DNA of 64,000 nt, taken from Alligator mississippiensis. Lineage: Eukaryota > Chordata > Crocodylia > Alligatoridae. Below the pieces are notes generated by a model. It had not been told where the DNA came from. It did not search any database and saw nothing but the letters and a program-made list of their open reading frames with translations. The stretch lies in assembly GCF_030867095.1 (NCBI RefSeq), contig NC_081824.1, positions 137,173,433 to 137,237,432 on the forward strand. The letters run 5' to 3'. Made by a program: the position numbers and the translations under genes. Of this stretch, positions 23,575 through 35,689 are shown piece by piece (positions within the stretch are counted from its first letter, which is position 1; each line of letters opens with the position of its first letter).

Positions 23575-24578
23575 CCCTGGAGAGTAATTTGTGGTACACC
23601 TGTTGGAAAGGTTGGCCCCCACTGTTATAGCTCATTGCTGTGGGTATAATATAAATGGACTGTATTTCTATTTGAAAAGTGTTTGTTTATTAAAGTATGC
23701 AGTATGCTTAAATTGTGTTCTAAGGAAGCCCCTGCACTAATCAATTGGAGAAAAAAAGCTAAAAGGTACATCCAAACACATGTAAGTACATATTAGAATG
23801 TGGTCTGGAGAAGTATGTATTTTAAATTGTTCCTCTTTGACTAGAAATCTGATCAGCAAACCCCAGTGCTTCCTAAAACAAAGTAAATTACCCTTTAAAG
23901 ATTATGAAGCTTGGTCCTATTTCATTGTTCCAGTAAAGCTGTTTGACCAAAACTTTGTTAGTCTTATGGGCATCTCAAAATTATCCTCATTCTATTGGTC
24001 AGCAACCCACTTTGGAGCTTGTGTTCTTCTGTAATTAAACGGATCATTTTTCAAAAGTTTCCTGAAGGAATTGGAGGTTCTTAATTATATAGGTTTGTTG
24101 TCATAAGAATGAGAGGTAGTTTGGCATGCATTTACCTAATATCATGTTTGCCGTGCTGTACAGGTGGGTGACATTATCAAACAAAAAACTTTTTTGGCGG
24201 GGAGAAATGCATGTTTAACAACACAAACGCTTTGTGTGAATTCACGTTGGTTCCACAGAGTTCTTCATTTTGGGAAGAGGAGGGAGACAGAAAAATTCTG
24301 ATCCTCTAGTTAACCAGTATAAACAAGATGGATACTTTCAGGTACCCTGAGATGTTGCCACTGTGCTCTTCAGTCTATCTTTGAATTGCAAGAGCAGCAT
24401 CCAGTGTACAAAAAGTGCTAAATGAGGGCCAGATTCCAGTACCCTCATTTAACCTGAATATAAGCAGCCCCCACTGGAATCTGGTCCTAGATGAGAAGCA
24501 GCACCGTACTCTTACAGAGCCTGCATGTTCCTCCCTTTCTTCATCTCTGAAAGCTGGACCAACTTCAACTATGTAAGT

Positions 24579-24580
<2 letters not shown>
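23575..24580. other. No gene seen
   Basis: At 24425-24500 a short inverted repeat ('GGGCCAGATTCCAGT' and 'ACTGGAATCTGGTCC') is visible. No exon is supported. Confidence 0.6.

Positions 24581-24625
<45 letters not shown>
24581..24625. repeat. (GT)n microsatellite
   Basis: A perfect dinucleotide run of about 22 units. Confidence 0.98.
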
Positions 24626-24626
<1 letters not shown>

Positions 24627-26040
24627 CACACCATAGAAGGCTGTAGGAATTGGAACTCAGGATCTGGCAGAAAGCACCCAGCACCTTTTTATGATGCGGT
24701 CTTTGGACATCTTTCTGCTAGTTCATTGCAACCTTCTCCATTCAGTTTTGCATCTGGCTCCCTAACTGTCATATCATCTGTTTGGCATCTCTCTATAGTT
24801 AAAGCACAAATAAATCCAGAGATACTGACTGTGATAGAAATAACCCTGGGTCTGGCTTAGTTGACTGAGACATTAGCATAGTTTTAAAATGTGTGTGTGC
24901 ATCTTTTAGTATGCATATTTGACTGATAACAAAGGTCCTTCTATCATTAAGGCTCTGAGCTGGGAGTTAGAAGAGCTGAACTAAATCATGGCTATCACAC
25001 AAGCTTCCAGAGTGACACTGGAGAAAAATGCTTAACCTTTTTGATCTTGTACTTCCCCATTTTTAAAATAGAGTGAGTACTCCTTCCCTTTCTAATGGGG
25101 TTTTAGAGGATATGCAGGGTATGAAAATACTGCAATCAAAGGTACCATAAAGTCTATAACCAATTTGTCAAGCTACCTACTACCGGCCTAACCTAAAGAT
25201 CACTTTACATTAGCTTCGCTGACTTTTCATCAAGGCCCTACCTGTATGTTTTTGAGTTGTTGCAACTATAGCAGTGTTTTAAGAACTTATTTTTCATTGC
25301 GAAATGCATCTTAGGAGTGTGCAGAAATTCCCACCAGAAATAAGCAAGTTTGTTGAAGGGAAACGTGATGTGCTAAACTTGTAAGCAGCATACATATTAT
25401 GCTAATAAATGGCAATCTGCTAATAGTCTATGAGCTCTTTTCCTTTGGAATATTAGCAATCCAATCATTTCTCTTTATATGAAGTTCTTTCATCCCATTT
25501 TCATAAAATGTCCCTAAAAGGCAATTCAGTGAAATGAAGTAATGGAATTTGGTGTACTTACATTAGTTCCAAAACTAGTTGATGGCAAAACAGAACTTGG
25601 TTTAAAAGGGGCATTACAAAGTTATTTAGGATCAAAATGAAGGCCTCATTTTTTTTTTAACAAAAGAGGTTTTACGTAACTTCAATAATTTTAGCTTCTA
25701 TTTTGTTTGGCCTTTTCATACATATATTTATGTTTGCAAAGTCATGTTGTCTAATCACTGAGAAAACATAACTCAGTGTTTTCTCTTGCCTCAGACTTTC
25801 CAAAACAAAAGGATGTGATTGAAATCACTTTTGAGGTGCTTAGTAACATATGGGAAGACTTTTTAACAGAGCAACATTGAGGCTTTTTTTCTTTGACATC
25901 ATAATACACATTTGTCCCTGTTTGATCCAAGGCCGTGAGTTCAGTTTCACTAATGAGGAAGAATGCTTTTGGGGTTTATATATAATGTCTGACTCAGGAA
26001 GAGCAGACATGTAGAAATCCTGCCACTTCCATAAACTGTC
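24626..26040. other. No gene seen
   Basis: AT-rich DNA with no supportable feature. Confidence 0.6.
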
Positions 26041-26681
26041 TGTGGGTGTTTCTACACATGCTATTAATGCTATAAAGGCTTACTGTGCAGTAAGCCTTCC
26101 CTTGGAGCACATCTACCTGTGCTCCGTCTTGGGAGCAAATCTGTTCCCAATGGGAGCTGCTCCTACCCTGCTTTGGCCCCCTGCAGCAGCCAGCAGGATC
26201 TCTATGCTCCCCAGGGGCTGGCAGGGAGTTGCCCCAGAAGAAGAACAGTTCTCTGCCAGCTCCTGGCTGGGCAGGGAAACAGAGAGCTCCTCAGTCCTGG
26301 TGCTGCTTAGCTCCTGGCTCTTGTAGGGAGCTGGGAGCTGAGCAGCACTGGGACAGGAGGGGGCAGAGAGCTACCTTGTTCCGGTGCTGTTCAGCTCCTG
26401 GCGGGAGCCAAGACCCAAGAAACACCAGGACCAGGGGAGTTCTCTGGCCCTCTGGTGCTGGGGCTGACAAGGAGCAAATTTGCTCCCAGTCAGCATCTAC
26501 ATATGCGTTACTATGCAGTATCTACTGCACAATTAGTTTACTACGTGTGTTTACAGGTAGTGGCTAACTGCTCGGTAGACTAATTTACTGTGCAGTAAAT
26601 GGTGCATATGTGTAGATGATGATTTATTGTACAGTAGATTAGTCTGCTGTGCAGTAAAGCGTCTCATGTAGACACACCCCA
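26041..26681. mobile_element. MITE-like element, family F (copy 1)
   Basis: The left end 'GGGTGTTTCTACACATG' (from 26044) and the reverse complement of the right end 'GGGTGTGTCTACATGAG' (to 26679) form terminal inverted repeats. Subterminal zones on both sides are packed with ACTGTGCAGTAA-type palindromic words. It is non-coding. A related copy lies at 28440-28680. Confidence 0.65.
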
Positions 26682-26689
26682 CGTGTACT

Positions 26690-28439
26690 AGTGCAAAAAA
26701 CTAAGACCGTTATTCTAACTGTATGCATTGGTTTAACTGTATTATCATGAGTAGTCCCATTGAAGTTAATCTCTGTTGGGTCAGATATCCAAGTTCCCGT
26801 GTCTCAGTTTTTCTGCCTGTAACATGGAAATATTAAAACTTCCGTAATGTAGAGAAGAGCTCTTAGGCTAATGCTGGTAGGTAGTTAGGTGAATGCTGGT
26901 AATGGGGGCCAGGAGGTTGTGGATAGTTTTGGAGAGTGTTGATATTTATAGTAGAAACTCATCCTCCATTCTTTACATTCACATTCACACCAGTCATGTG
27001 AATTTCAAGCCCAGCTGGGACCACTGTAATACCAATATCAAGCACAGGCTATTTATATTCGTTCTTATTTATTATTAACTAGTTTGCCTTATTGTTGAGT
27101 TAATTGATGTGATAGTGTGTGATCATCTTTGCCAGGTGGCAGCCCAGTTTGCTAGACATGGTATAAAGACATAGCTAAATTGCTAGGTGTAAAAAAACCT
27201 AAACATGTAGGTAAAATTATAAAAAGTTAGGAAACACAAAATTTAAGGTTGAAATGATGGTATTCAAATGGAGACCTGTAAAAGTTTTGTATTTCAGTTT
27301 CCCTGGCTAAATCTGTAGTTTAAAATAGCAATGCTAATGTTGTAAAATGTTCTCCAAATAATTTTAGGATATACTTTTGTTAGAACCTCAAGTTTTTGCA
27401 TTTCCTGACGTTTTCTGATTTCTTTTTTTTTTAACTGCAGCTTCCCTGCTGTATTAATTCAGGGTCTGATTCTGCAAACACATGAGCATGTGCTTGCCTT
27501 GAAGTTGCTACTTACAATGTGTAAAGTAAATATGCAAGTTTTGTCAGGATTGGAGCCATAGATTATTTTTTTAATTTGATAAACAAGTAATTTGACACTT
27601 GTGTAATACATATTTACTACCACTAGATGTCTGAAATAATACATTATTATATACTTCCACATCTTCTGTCAAATCAGCTGTTCTAACAGGAATTCCTTAC
27701 CCAAATATTAGAGGCACCACACCCCCAAAAATGGTATTCTCAACGTTCCAGTTAATTTCATAGAGGTAACAGCTTTGCCACAAAAACCCACTCCAAAAAG
27801 CCCACTAAAATATAAAATAACAAGAGTAAAATAGTTATCCTATGAAGCATTGTGCTTGTTTTTTAAACAACGTTTCATGGGTGGGAACCCATAGTTGATG
27901 AAAATAAAATACAGAGTAATAGGAACAGAAAATGAAAATAGAAAGTGAAGGAAATACAAAACTTTTAGTGAATTAAATATTTCCCGGAAGAGCTGGAAAA
28001 CTGTCATGTTACTATTGTCCTAGAGCAAGAGAGCCAGTAAGAGCAGAAATGAAGGTACTGATGATTGTGAGAGGTTCTTTCATTGCCACTAATGGTCAGA
28101 ATATGGAAAATCTAGAAAGCAGCCGTGTAGCCAAAAAGTTCCATGGAGAGGGCAGGTTCCACGGTCTCCACCAGGACTGTACAGGACTAGAATTCCTGTA
28201 TGTCTGGGAGGGAAATGAAAGGCGGTATAGCTCATTTTCTCACACCCGTTCATTGGCAGTAGGGTCACAGTATTGTTGTAGTCGTGATGGCGCAGGAATG
28301 TATGACAGGCAAGGGTTTTTTATCTTTTATTGTACCAACTGTATAATTGGAGAAACGGTGTACATCAAGCTTCCATTTCCTAGGCTTGTAATGAGGGAGA
28401 ATTCATATTCATTGAAGGCAGCACAAGGGTGGGACTTGA
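26690..28439. other. No gene seen; contains a family E repeat
   Basis: Around 28270-28345 'TTGTTGTAGTCGTGATGG' and 'CTTTTATTGTACCAACTGT' mark a copy of family E. There is a T run near 27421-27431. No exon is supported. Confidence 0.55.
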
Positions 28440-28680
28440 AACTGTCTGTGTCTACATGAAACACTGACTGTGCAGTTGTTACTGTGCAGTCATTTAGTAT
28501 TGCATACCCAAATACTAAATGACTGGAGTAATCAGCATTACTGCGCAGTAGCATCCCTGCATGGCTTCGTGTTTATGCTGACTCCGCAGTAGTTTATTAC
28601 TAGTTTGCAGTAGCTTGTTACAACTGAGCAGTAGCTCGTTACTACTGCACAGCAGCATTGCATCACGGTTCGTGCCCTGC
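28440..28680. repeat. Family F MITE-like copy 2
   Basis: Starts 'CTGTCTGTGTCTACATGAAAC' and contains many 'ACTGTGCAGT', 'GCGCAGTAG' and 'GAGCAGTAGCTCGTTACTAC' words like the subterminal zones of the copy at 26041. Confidence 0.5.
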
Positions 28681-29139
28681 AAGGTTACTGCATAGGAAAG
28701 GATCTCTGAGTATCCCTGTTCTCAGAGGAGTATCTTGAGTCTTTTTCTGATGGATGCAGATCACTCTCTGTGTAGAATAACATAAGGGAAAGTTTGTGAG
28801 TTCAGATGTGTGGACATGAGGACTCCGTGAGGAAGGCTGACCTACATAGGGGGAGTGGAGCTCTTTGTTCTGTGTGTCCATATATATGTTAGATCATAAA
28901 AAATAGTGGAATTTCAATTAAAGAAATGTTGGGCCTTGGGACCAATGTTTGTATCTTGAGAGCTTTTGAAAAGCTGTCTCAGTTTTGAGAGAACTTAGCT
29001 GTCTATTCTTGAAGTATTATCATTTGTTCTGCAATAGGGTAAGTCAAGTTCATTTGGGGCCTGATTATTTTCTCCAGTGGAAGATCCCATGAGAGTCAGG
29101 AAGGCTCTAAGCCTTCTGTTACAATGTGGTGTCATGGTT
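28681..29139. other. No gene seen
   Basis: No supportable feature. Confidence 0.6.
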
Positions 29140-29445
29140 GAAGGACCAGTCCAGATTTTGGGCTGCCTTTTGGGGCCTGGCCATGCCCCCTCCACTCAAT
29201 CCAGGAGTGGGGAAAAGTCTTTGGAGGGCTTCTGTCTTCCCTCCCCTTTGGCAGTGGCTGGCAGATGTGCCCCCTGGCTTCTGGCTTGAGCCACTACAGA
29301 TATGTGCATGCATTTCCTGAATCAAAAGTGTGTGTGTGTTTATTTTTTAATCGGTTCAATCTCTATAGCTTAGACTTGCCTGCAAAGACTGAATCAATTC
29401 AGCTTTGGGCTTTTTGACTTTGTGTACTTAGCCAAGGAAACCAAG
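29140..29445 (+). repeat. Block B end of the A...B family
   Basis: Runs through 'GCATTTCCTGAATCAAAAG' to 'TCGGTTCAATCTCTATAGCT', 'AATCAATTCAGCTTTGGGC' and '...GACTTTGTGTACTTAG'. It is the inverse of 22810-22960 and parallel to 22130-22216. The partner block A was not found upstream, so this is a truncated copy. Confidence 0.6.
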
Positions 29446-30861
29446 AGCACGACTATATATTAAATTAACTGGTTTGAAAGATTTTTCACAATGCAGCAAT
29501 AGGGAGTTCCAGAAGCTTTGTTTTTCAATTGCTTACACTATACAAATCATATATTTTTAACAGTTTCATAAAAATAAGGTAAAAGAAATAAGATGGCAAC
29601 ACCTGAGACTGGAAGATTTTCTGGGTGATTTGGGTTCCCCTCATACTTGAAGAAGTCTCTGTACTTCAGGAAATTCTGCTTCACAAAAAAAAAAACACAT
29701 TAATGCTTATGAATTGTAGCCATGTCCAGGATATTGCATGTTTTGTATATTCCCTCCCACTCCATGTGCATCAAGTTCTAGACATGAAGCAAGCCTAAGC
29801 TTGTGCCGATAAGGGCCTTGAGACAGAAGACCTCATATTCAGTAGTTAGCATGTCCAGAGGAGGGGCAATTTGGTAAGGAGCGCTTTGTAGTCATGCTTT
29901 TGTGTGTGGAAAGGAGCTATCGTAGCCAGTCCTGTGCTGTGTTTATGCAGGGCCTGACTCGGTATCACTGGGAATCTTTAGGAGCTGTCATAAAAGAAAT
30001 AATATAAAACAAGTAGCCATTTCTCCCTTTATGTGAATCCCTTTATCCATTAGTGCCACAGGAAGAAAAACTCTGTTTTTTTTTGTTTTTTTTGGTATGT
30101 GTTTCTGTGTGTGCAGTTGGGTTTTTCTCTTTCCCATTCGAAGTAAATTCCCGCTGAGTTCTCTGGGTGTCTATGTCTATCCAGCCCTTGTCAGGGTGCT
30201 TGGTCAGCAGTTCTACTCCTTTACATGGTAACTGAAAATGAAATGTATTTTCCTTTTGGTGCGCCAAAACAGTTGTGAATCCTCCTCTAATTGGTTGAGA
30301 TTTTTTTTTCTAGTTGGTGGCAAAACAAGAACAGCTATTAGTTGTAATATTTACTGGGATTTGTCTCTCTTCCCAGTTTTTTTTCTTTCCCCACTCCTTT
30401 TCATCTGACCTTATTTTTCACATTCAAGTTTTCCTGTCTTAGGTTGTAGAATCCTTAGAACAGAGATAGGTATTTATTTAGAAAGACCCATACATTTCTG
30501 TGTGTCTGTAAAGAAAAAAAAAAATAATTTCTGTCTGCTCTCTCCAGCAGCCAATGTCAGAGGCAGTTTCTGTTACTCATGTCCATGCAAAGAACCATCC
30601 TCCATGAGCAGATCCATTGCAATTAGTGTGGCTATGGTCTAAGGGCTCAGTGGGAAGGAATAGGGATGGGAGAATCTAGCTGTAAATAAGAATGTTAATT
30701 GCATACCTCAGTCCTCAGTTAAACAATCCTATTTGATTAATAATTATTGACCTGGGCTGGAGAATTTAGGGGTTTTCCCTTCCCATTATGGTGGTTGCTG
30801 ATGTTGCTTACTAAGTGAAACACTTTACCGTTCAAAGAAGGCCTGCACCTAACATAGTAAT
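29446..30861. other. No gene seen
   Basis: Several homopolymer runs (for example near 30080 and 30510) and no supportable gene. Confidence 0.6.
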
Positions 30862-31030
30862 TGACCTAACTAGAGGCATAACAGAGCAGCCCTGCACCCT
30901 GGCCAGCGGCTGTTCACAGGGCACTGTTGGCTGCAGTGGCTTTTTTTGTGCCTCCTCCACTTCTCCTTCAAGGGGGCATCTGGGGCTTCTGTCCAGTCGC
31001 CTCCTCTCCCTTCAATGATGCTACTGATCC
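30862..31030. repeat. Family D MITE-like copy 2
   Basis: The left end 'CCTAACTAGAGGCATAACAG' and the right end 'CAATGATGCTACTGATC' resemble those at 7230 and 50170 (a 'GTAACTAG ... GCTAC' pattern) around a GC-rich core. Confidence 0.4.
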
Positions 31031-32124
31031 ACAAAGTGCAAACCCTACCATATTGATCTGGTATACCCACGTTGCACTTTGACATGCACTCTGCACTTGT
31101 ATAAATGCCTGGGCATGACATCAGTTAATTCAGAACAACAAACACAAGGCCAAATCAGCCTCAGTGAACACTAATTTCAGTAAGCTAAGAAAATGCAGCC
31201 TGAATGCTATGCATCTTAACTGCACAATAGACATGAATTAATATGAATTCTGCGAATACCACAGGTTGTGGGTTTTTTTCTCCCTCCCTCTCACCCTGCG
31301 TGGAAGTTGATTGCATCTGGAAATTGATAGATAAAACAGACATGTAAAGGCATGTATAAAACACACCTAGAGCAGCTGGTAGAGATAATAGTGCTTCTGA
31401 CTTGAGGTTGGGCTCTATTCAGAGCACAGCCTTCATTGTTTTGCATGTTTGGGAAGTCCTAAGCACTTCTGAAGAAAGAGAACATTTTAAGTGATAACAG
31501 AAAATGATAATGCAATCTCTATTCTGCTTCTTATCCCCTTCCCTAATGAATGTGGACAGTGACTATTGACATAGGCTGGTGATAGGTATTGCAGAGTACC
31601 TTACAGTATGCATTGGTCACTATCAGGGTTGTTGATTGTTATAAGTTGTTTGTCTACAGTTTGCTCTTAAGAACGCTGTAGTAATTTTTTGATCATTACA
31701 TAGAAACATTATTCCTGTTAGCAAATGTTGACTTTCTAATGATGGCCACAGGATTGTTGGTTGTAGCTGTGTTGGTCTAAGGACATAGGCAGGCAAGGTT
31801 CTTTTGGTAGATGTAATATTTTTTATTAGACCAACTAATGATGACCACTGCAGCTTTTACAAAGCTGATGTTCTCTGAACAGGTGACATTTTGGTAGCTG
31901 GAATCACTTAAAATTTGTTGTGACAGTAGTACCTAACTCTATCAACATCAGATCACATGGGTGAGCTACAGTCTGAATTTTAAAAGCATTGTGCCACACT
32001 TTTATTTATCAGGAGGAGACCTCGTTCCCCTACTCTGTCAAGGTATAGGGACCTTAACATAGGTGTAAGCATAGTTATTTTCACTTTAAGGCCTCTTTAT
32101 ATTGGCAGGATGATCAAAAATGCT
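31031..32124. other. No gene; family E repeat at 31755-31850
   Basis: 'GTTGTAGCTGTGTTGGTCT' and 'TTTATTAGACCAACTAATGA' define the family E copy. The rest is unassigned. Confidence 0.55.
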
Positions 32125-32350
32125 CTTTTGGGTTAGGGACATTACACATAAACCAATTTAAATGATAAGAAGCTGGTTTAAACCTGTAACAGAACAGACG
32201 TTCAGTGCACATAAACCAGTTTGAAAACGGTTGAAACCAGTTTGAGATAAACCTGGTTGAATGTAGTATCAGACTTAACTGATTTGGGTCAAACTGGTTT
32301 ATGCAGTGTCTGTCCCAGATCTCTTCCTGGTTTAAGTTAAACCAGAGTCC
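32125..32350 (+). repeat. Block A end of the A...B family
   Basis: Starts 'GTTAGGGACATTACACATAA' (about 32132) and follows 20051-20280 closely: 'GGTTTAAACCTGTAACAGAA', 'GATTTGGGTCAAACTGGTTT' and 'CTTCCTGGTTTAAGTTAAAC'. A GC-rich stretch follows to about 32600 without a recognisable B end. Confidence 0.7.
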
Positions 32351-33039
32351 TGGCATGCTCTCTGGGCTGAGCGGGGCTGTCTGCTGGAGCAGAGCAGGGT
32401 TGGCCTTGCCCCTCCCCTTCCTAGCCAGAGCACCATCACAGCTGTGGCTGGCTGAGGGATTGCAGTGGCTGCCAGGCTTCCCTCTCCCTGCCACCCCACC
32501 TTGGCTGCTCAAGCAGGGAATCCCCCCTCCCACCCCTCTCCCACAGCAGGGACCCCAGCGCAGGAACCTGGGCATCTGGCCATGCCCCCCCCGCCCCTCC
32601 ACCCCCATGCTAGCTAGTGCTAAGAGGTGGCCGTGTGGGTCTCCAATTTCACTTGAACAAAGGGCAGACAGCTAGTGGCTTGCAAATGCACTCTGCAGAT
32701 GAGAAAAGCTTGAAACTAATGAGAGAGATGTTTTCTTTTGTAGGGCTTGAGGGGCTGAAACTTTGTTCTGACAAACAACCTGCTGGGTGCAATCTGTCAG
32801 TCTAAAAGAGGGGACAGAGAAAGGTGTTAGAAATACCCTGGTTTGCAGACAGTCTGAAGAAGCAGGGAGATGGAGATTGAAAAGCTGATACAGTCAATTT
32901 TCCTTATATTTGTGCTGATGCGATATGGGGCTTGATGTATCAGTGTCAGGGCCTGTTTCCCACGAAGATTTCTTTTGAAAAAACTCTCCTCCCTTCTATG
33001 ACCTGCTGTGTGGCTCCCTTTGTGCTACCATGTTTGAGT
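32351..33039. other. GC-rich remnant, then unassigned DNA
   Basis: 32351-32600 is probably the truncated body of the element that starts at 32125. No gene is supported. Confidence 0.5.
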
Positions 33040-33302
33040 CCCTAGTGCAGGGGTTTTCAACCTTTTTGGAACAGTGTACCCCCAGCAGCTAGATGTGGAG
33101 CATGGGCGGGGGGGCATGCGGCTGAAAGTAGAGTGGTGGCAGCTGCCACATGCAAGCTTCCCCCGCTCCCCATGTCCAGCTAGGCGGGCAGCGCCTGCAT
33201 GACTGTGCAGGATGATGCATGGCGGCATTCTATCCCCACCTGTCCGTGGATACCTGCTATGGCCTTCTCAAGTACCCCCGGTTGACAACCCTTGCTGTAG
33301 TG
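33040..33302. mobile_element. hAT MITE (247 bp)
   Basis: The element is 33048-33294. It begins 'CAGGGGTTTTCAACCTTTTT' and ends 'GGTTGACAACCCTTG', typical hAT terminal inverted repeats. The flanking octamers are CCCTAGTG (33040-33047) and CTGTAGTG (33295-33302), 6 of 8 identical, consistent with a decayed 8-bp target duplication. It has a GC-rich non-coding core. Confidence 0.75.
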
Positions 33303-33439
33303 TGTGCTGCTGAGGATTATGCTTTCAGCTCTATAGGACTGTGTTCAGTGCTAATGTGTTAGCCAAGGTGGCAGGGGTGCTGCTTTTTAAAAGTTAGTCA
33401 TTTTAGGTGTTCTTTTTGTAAAATCTTAAAGTATTTTTT

Positions 33440-33850
33440 TTAAGTTAATGGTGACTGCATTGGAGCACACATGTGATCTGTGGTTGTTCAGATTCCAGGC
33501 TGGTTTGGCTGATACCATTCATATGTTGTTGTAGGAATCTAGAATTTCACCCTGGCAGATGCCTATAGATGAAGTTATGTTTTTTGACAATGAATAATTT
33601 GGGGAGCTATTCCAATAGTCGCTTCTAATGAGATGAGCTTAATAAAGGCCTGATTCAGATTGCTTGGTTGTTAACTAGTTAGTAAGATTGAACTGATGGA
33701 AGCATATAGAGGACTGGGTGTTTATGGAAATGATAAAACTGAGTTCTTCATAAGAGCCCTTACAATTACATCTTGAAACCTGAAGATGGGTGGAGCTTTT
33801 CAGTTGCTCAGTGTCCAGCCATCGTACAGAAACTCTTCAGCCCCTGACAT
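33440..33850. repeat. Dispersed repeat family G (copy 1)
   Basis: About 340 bp closely similar to 55763-56095, sharing 'TTTTTTGACAATGAAT', 'TTTGGGGAGCTATTCCAATA' and 'CTGAGTTCTTCATAAGAGCC' in the same order and strand. The 3' portion recurs again at 35330-35510. No protein or terminal repeats are recognised. Confidence 0.8.
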
Positions 33851-34147
33851 GTTACACTTAAGATGTGATTAACATGGTTAATTTTGTCTGAAGTAGTGAC
33901 CTGTCCTCATGTTCATTCAGTTAATGGAGTGATAAAGCCAGGAATAAGTCCCAAAGTTATGATACAAAATATGTGTAACAACTTTGTGGCTGGTTCCTTT
34001 CATGCTGCTAATTGAATGCATGGCCAATGCTCCCAGTCCCACAGCTAGGGACTCTATCAGTGGATTGGGATTCCCACTCAGGGGAGCTCATTGTACTCCC
34101 ACAGCTGGGAGCCCCAATCATCTGACCAATGCGCCCCGCCTCTAGGC

Positions 34148-34334
34148 CAGGGGTGGGCAAAATGCGGCCCGTGGGCCAGATGCGTCCTGCCAGACCATTC
34201 CATCTGGCCCGTGGGACCCCTAAAAAATTTAGAAAATTAATATTTATCTGCCCCTGGCTGCCTGTCATGCGGCCCTTGAAGGCTTGCCAAAACTCAGTAA
34301 GCGGCCCTCCACCCAAAATAATTGCCTGCCTCCG
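34148..34334. mobile_element. hAT MITE, sister of 13567-13752
   Basis: 'CAGGGGTGGGCAAAATGCGG' at the start, 'AAAATTTAGAAAATTAATAT' in the middle and 'ATAATTGCCTGCCTCCG' at the end run parallel to the copy at 13.6 kb. The right terminus is mutated and no clear target duplication remains. Confidence 0.8.
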
Positions 34335-35133
34335 ATGTATGGGTATGTCAGGTTTTGTTTGTCTATCACTATTGTGCATGGAGAGTTACTTAGAACAGTA
34401 ACCAAATGTTCACAGTATTTCCTTGATTTTTGGATTTATCTGGTGCTTGCAACTTGTTAACTTTTGAGAACTTAAATTTTCAGTAAATACCTTCCCTTCC
34501 CACAGAACAAAAATATGTTAGTTACATTACATAACTTAGAATAAAGCAATTTAAAACAATCAAGGGTGGTTTTACTGCAAGATTTGAATTATGAGCATTA
34601 CAGATAGAAAGGAAAGGAATATGTCAGTTTGCAGTTTCCATTTGCAGTTTATAGAAACAGATTTTTATCTTTGTTATTTCAAGATGAAGCTCATTCCCTA
34701 GACTATCAAAAAGTACATCTTTGACACGTGTAATAAAAGAGAGGAGATTAATATTGAACCGTCGTATCCTGTGTGTCTGTTCTTAGCAAGATTGGACTTT
34801 TGGGACCTCTGATCTATGAGAAGTCTTTGGCGTGAAAGGAAATCCGAGATATTTGATTTTCTTTCTGGAATGTATGCTAAACTTTGATTTCCTACTTTGA
34901 GTCTGAGGAATTTTGGCAGTTTCTAGTGGAAAGTTAAACACGTACTGTAGGAAGAGATGAAATGGAAAGACTTTACATAAACGTGAATCTATTCGATTAA
35001 AAAAAATCTTCCCTTTATTATGAGACAAAAATGAGTAGCTTTAGCATACTGTTAGACAGTTTTAAAGATAGGTCTGAAACAAAAGTCCAGATTGAAATAT
35101 TTCAACATTTAGGGAGAGTGAATTTTGCAGCAG

Positions 35134-35135
<2 letters not shown>
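34335..35135. other. No gene seen
   Basis: No supportable feature. Confidence 0.6.
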
Positions 35136-35164
<29 letters not shown>

Positions 35165-35176
35165 GCGGGGGGGGGG
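35136..35176. repeat. (GT)n microsatellite with G run
   Basis: About 14 GT units followed by GGCGGGGGGGGGG. Confidence 0.95.
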
Positions 35177-35329
35177 AACAGAACATCCCTAATTATGAGG
35201 AATTTGGATGGACACCTATACTTTGCTTCCAGAGTTCTCACATTCCTAAATGTATTTCTTTTTATAACAACCATTTTCTTAACTTATTACTAGTGTCTTT
35301 TATAGCTAATTAGCTTTTAACTAATTGCT

Positions 35330-35510
35330 ATTAAGAAGTTAAAACTAGTGAACTAGTTAGCAAGATTGAATTGGTGTAAACATACAGAGGAGATGAGTGG
35401 TTATAGAAATACTGTCGCTGAGTTCTTCAAAAGAGCCCTCAAGATGGAACGTGAAACTGAGGATGGCTGGAGCTTCTCAGTCCCCCAGCTGACTTAGTAG
35501 ACAAAGCTGT
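35330..35510. repeat. Family G repeat, partial copy
   Basis: 'AACTAGTTAGCAAGATTGAA', 'CTGAGTTCTTCAAAAGAGCC' and 'GGATGGCTGGAGCTTCTCAG' match the 3' part of 33440-33850. Confidence 0.65.
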
Positions 35511-35689
35511 CATCCAGAGAAATACATTTTTGTCTTAACTAGTGGAACTTTTCTGGAAGAAATCATAGGGCGCGTCCCCACATGTAAGCATGTGTGCTTG
35601 CAGCAACTCAAATAGAAGCGGTGCAAATTTGAGCCAGGGCTTTTTGCCTCAGCACGCGTGCTCAGACGTGCACTTTATGGTGGAGCAAA

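Noticed and set aside
20041..23588. 8-bp target duplication CCCAGGAG/CCCTGGAG around the paired elements at 20.05-23.57 kb
   Set aside because: The octamers partly overlap the terminal repeats and match only after choosing the border; not reliable.
24515..24574. Possible small exon: TACTCTTACAG| ... |GTAAGTAAG
   Set aside because: Good-looking acceptor and donor, but the ~57-bp inside has no recognisable protein, and it sits between a short inverted repeat and a (GT)n run that begins at the donor. Chance match more likely.
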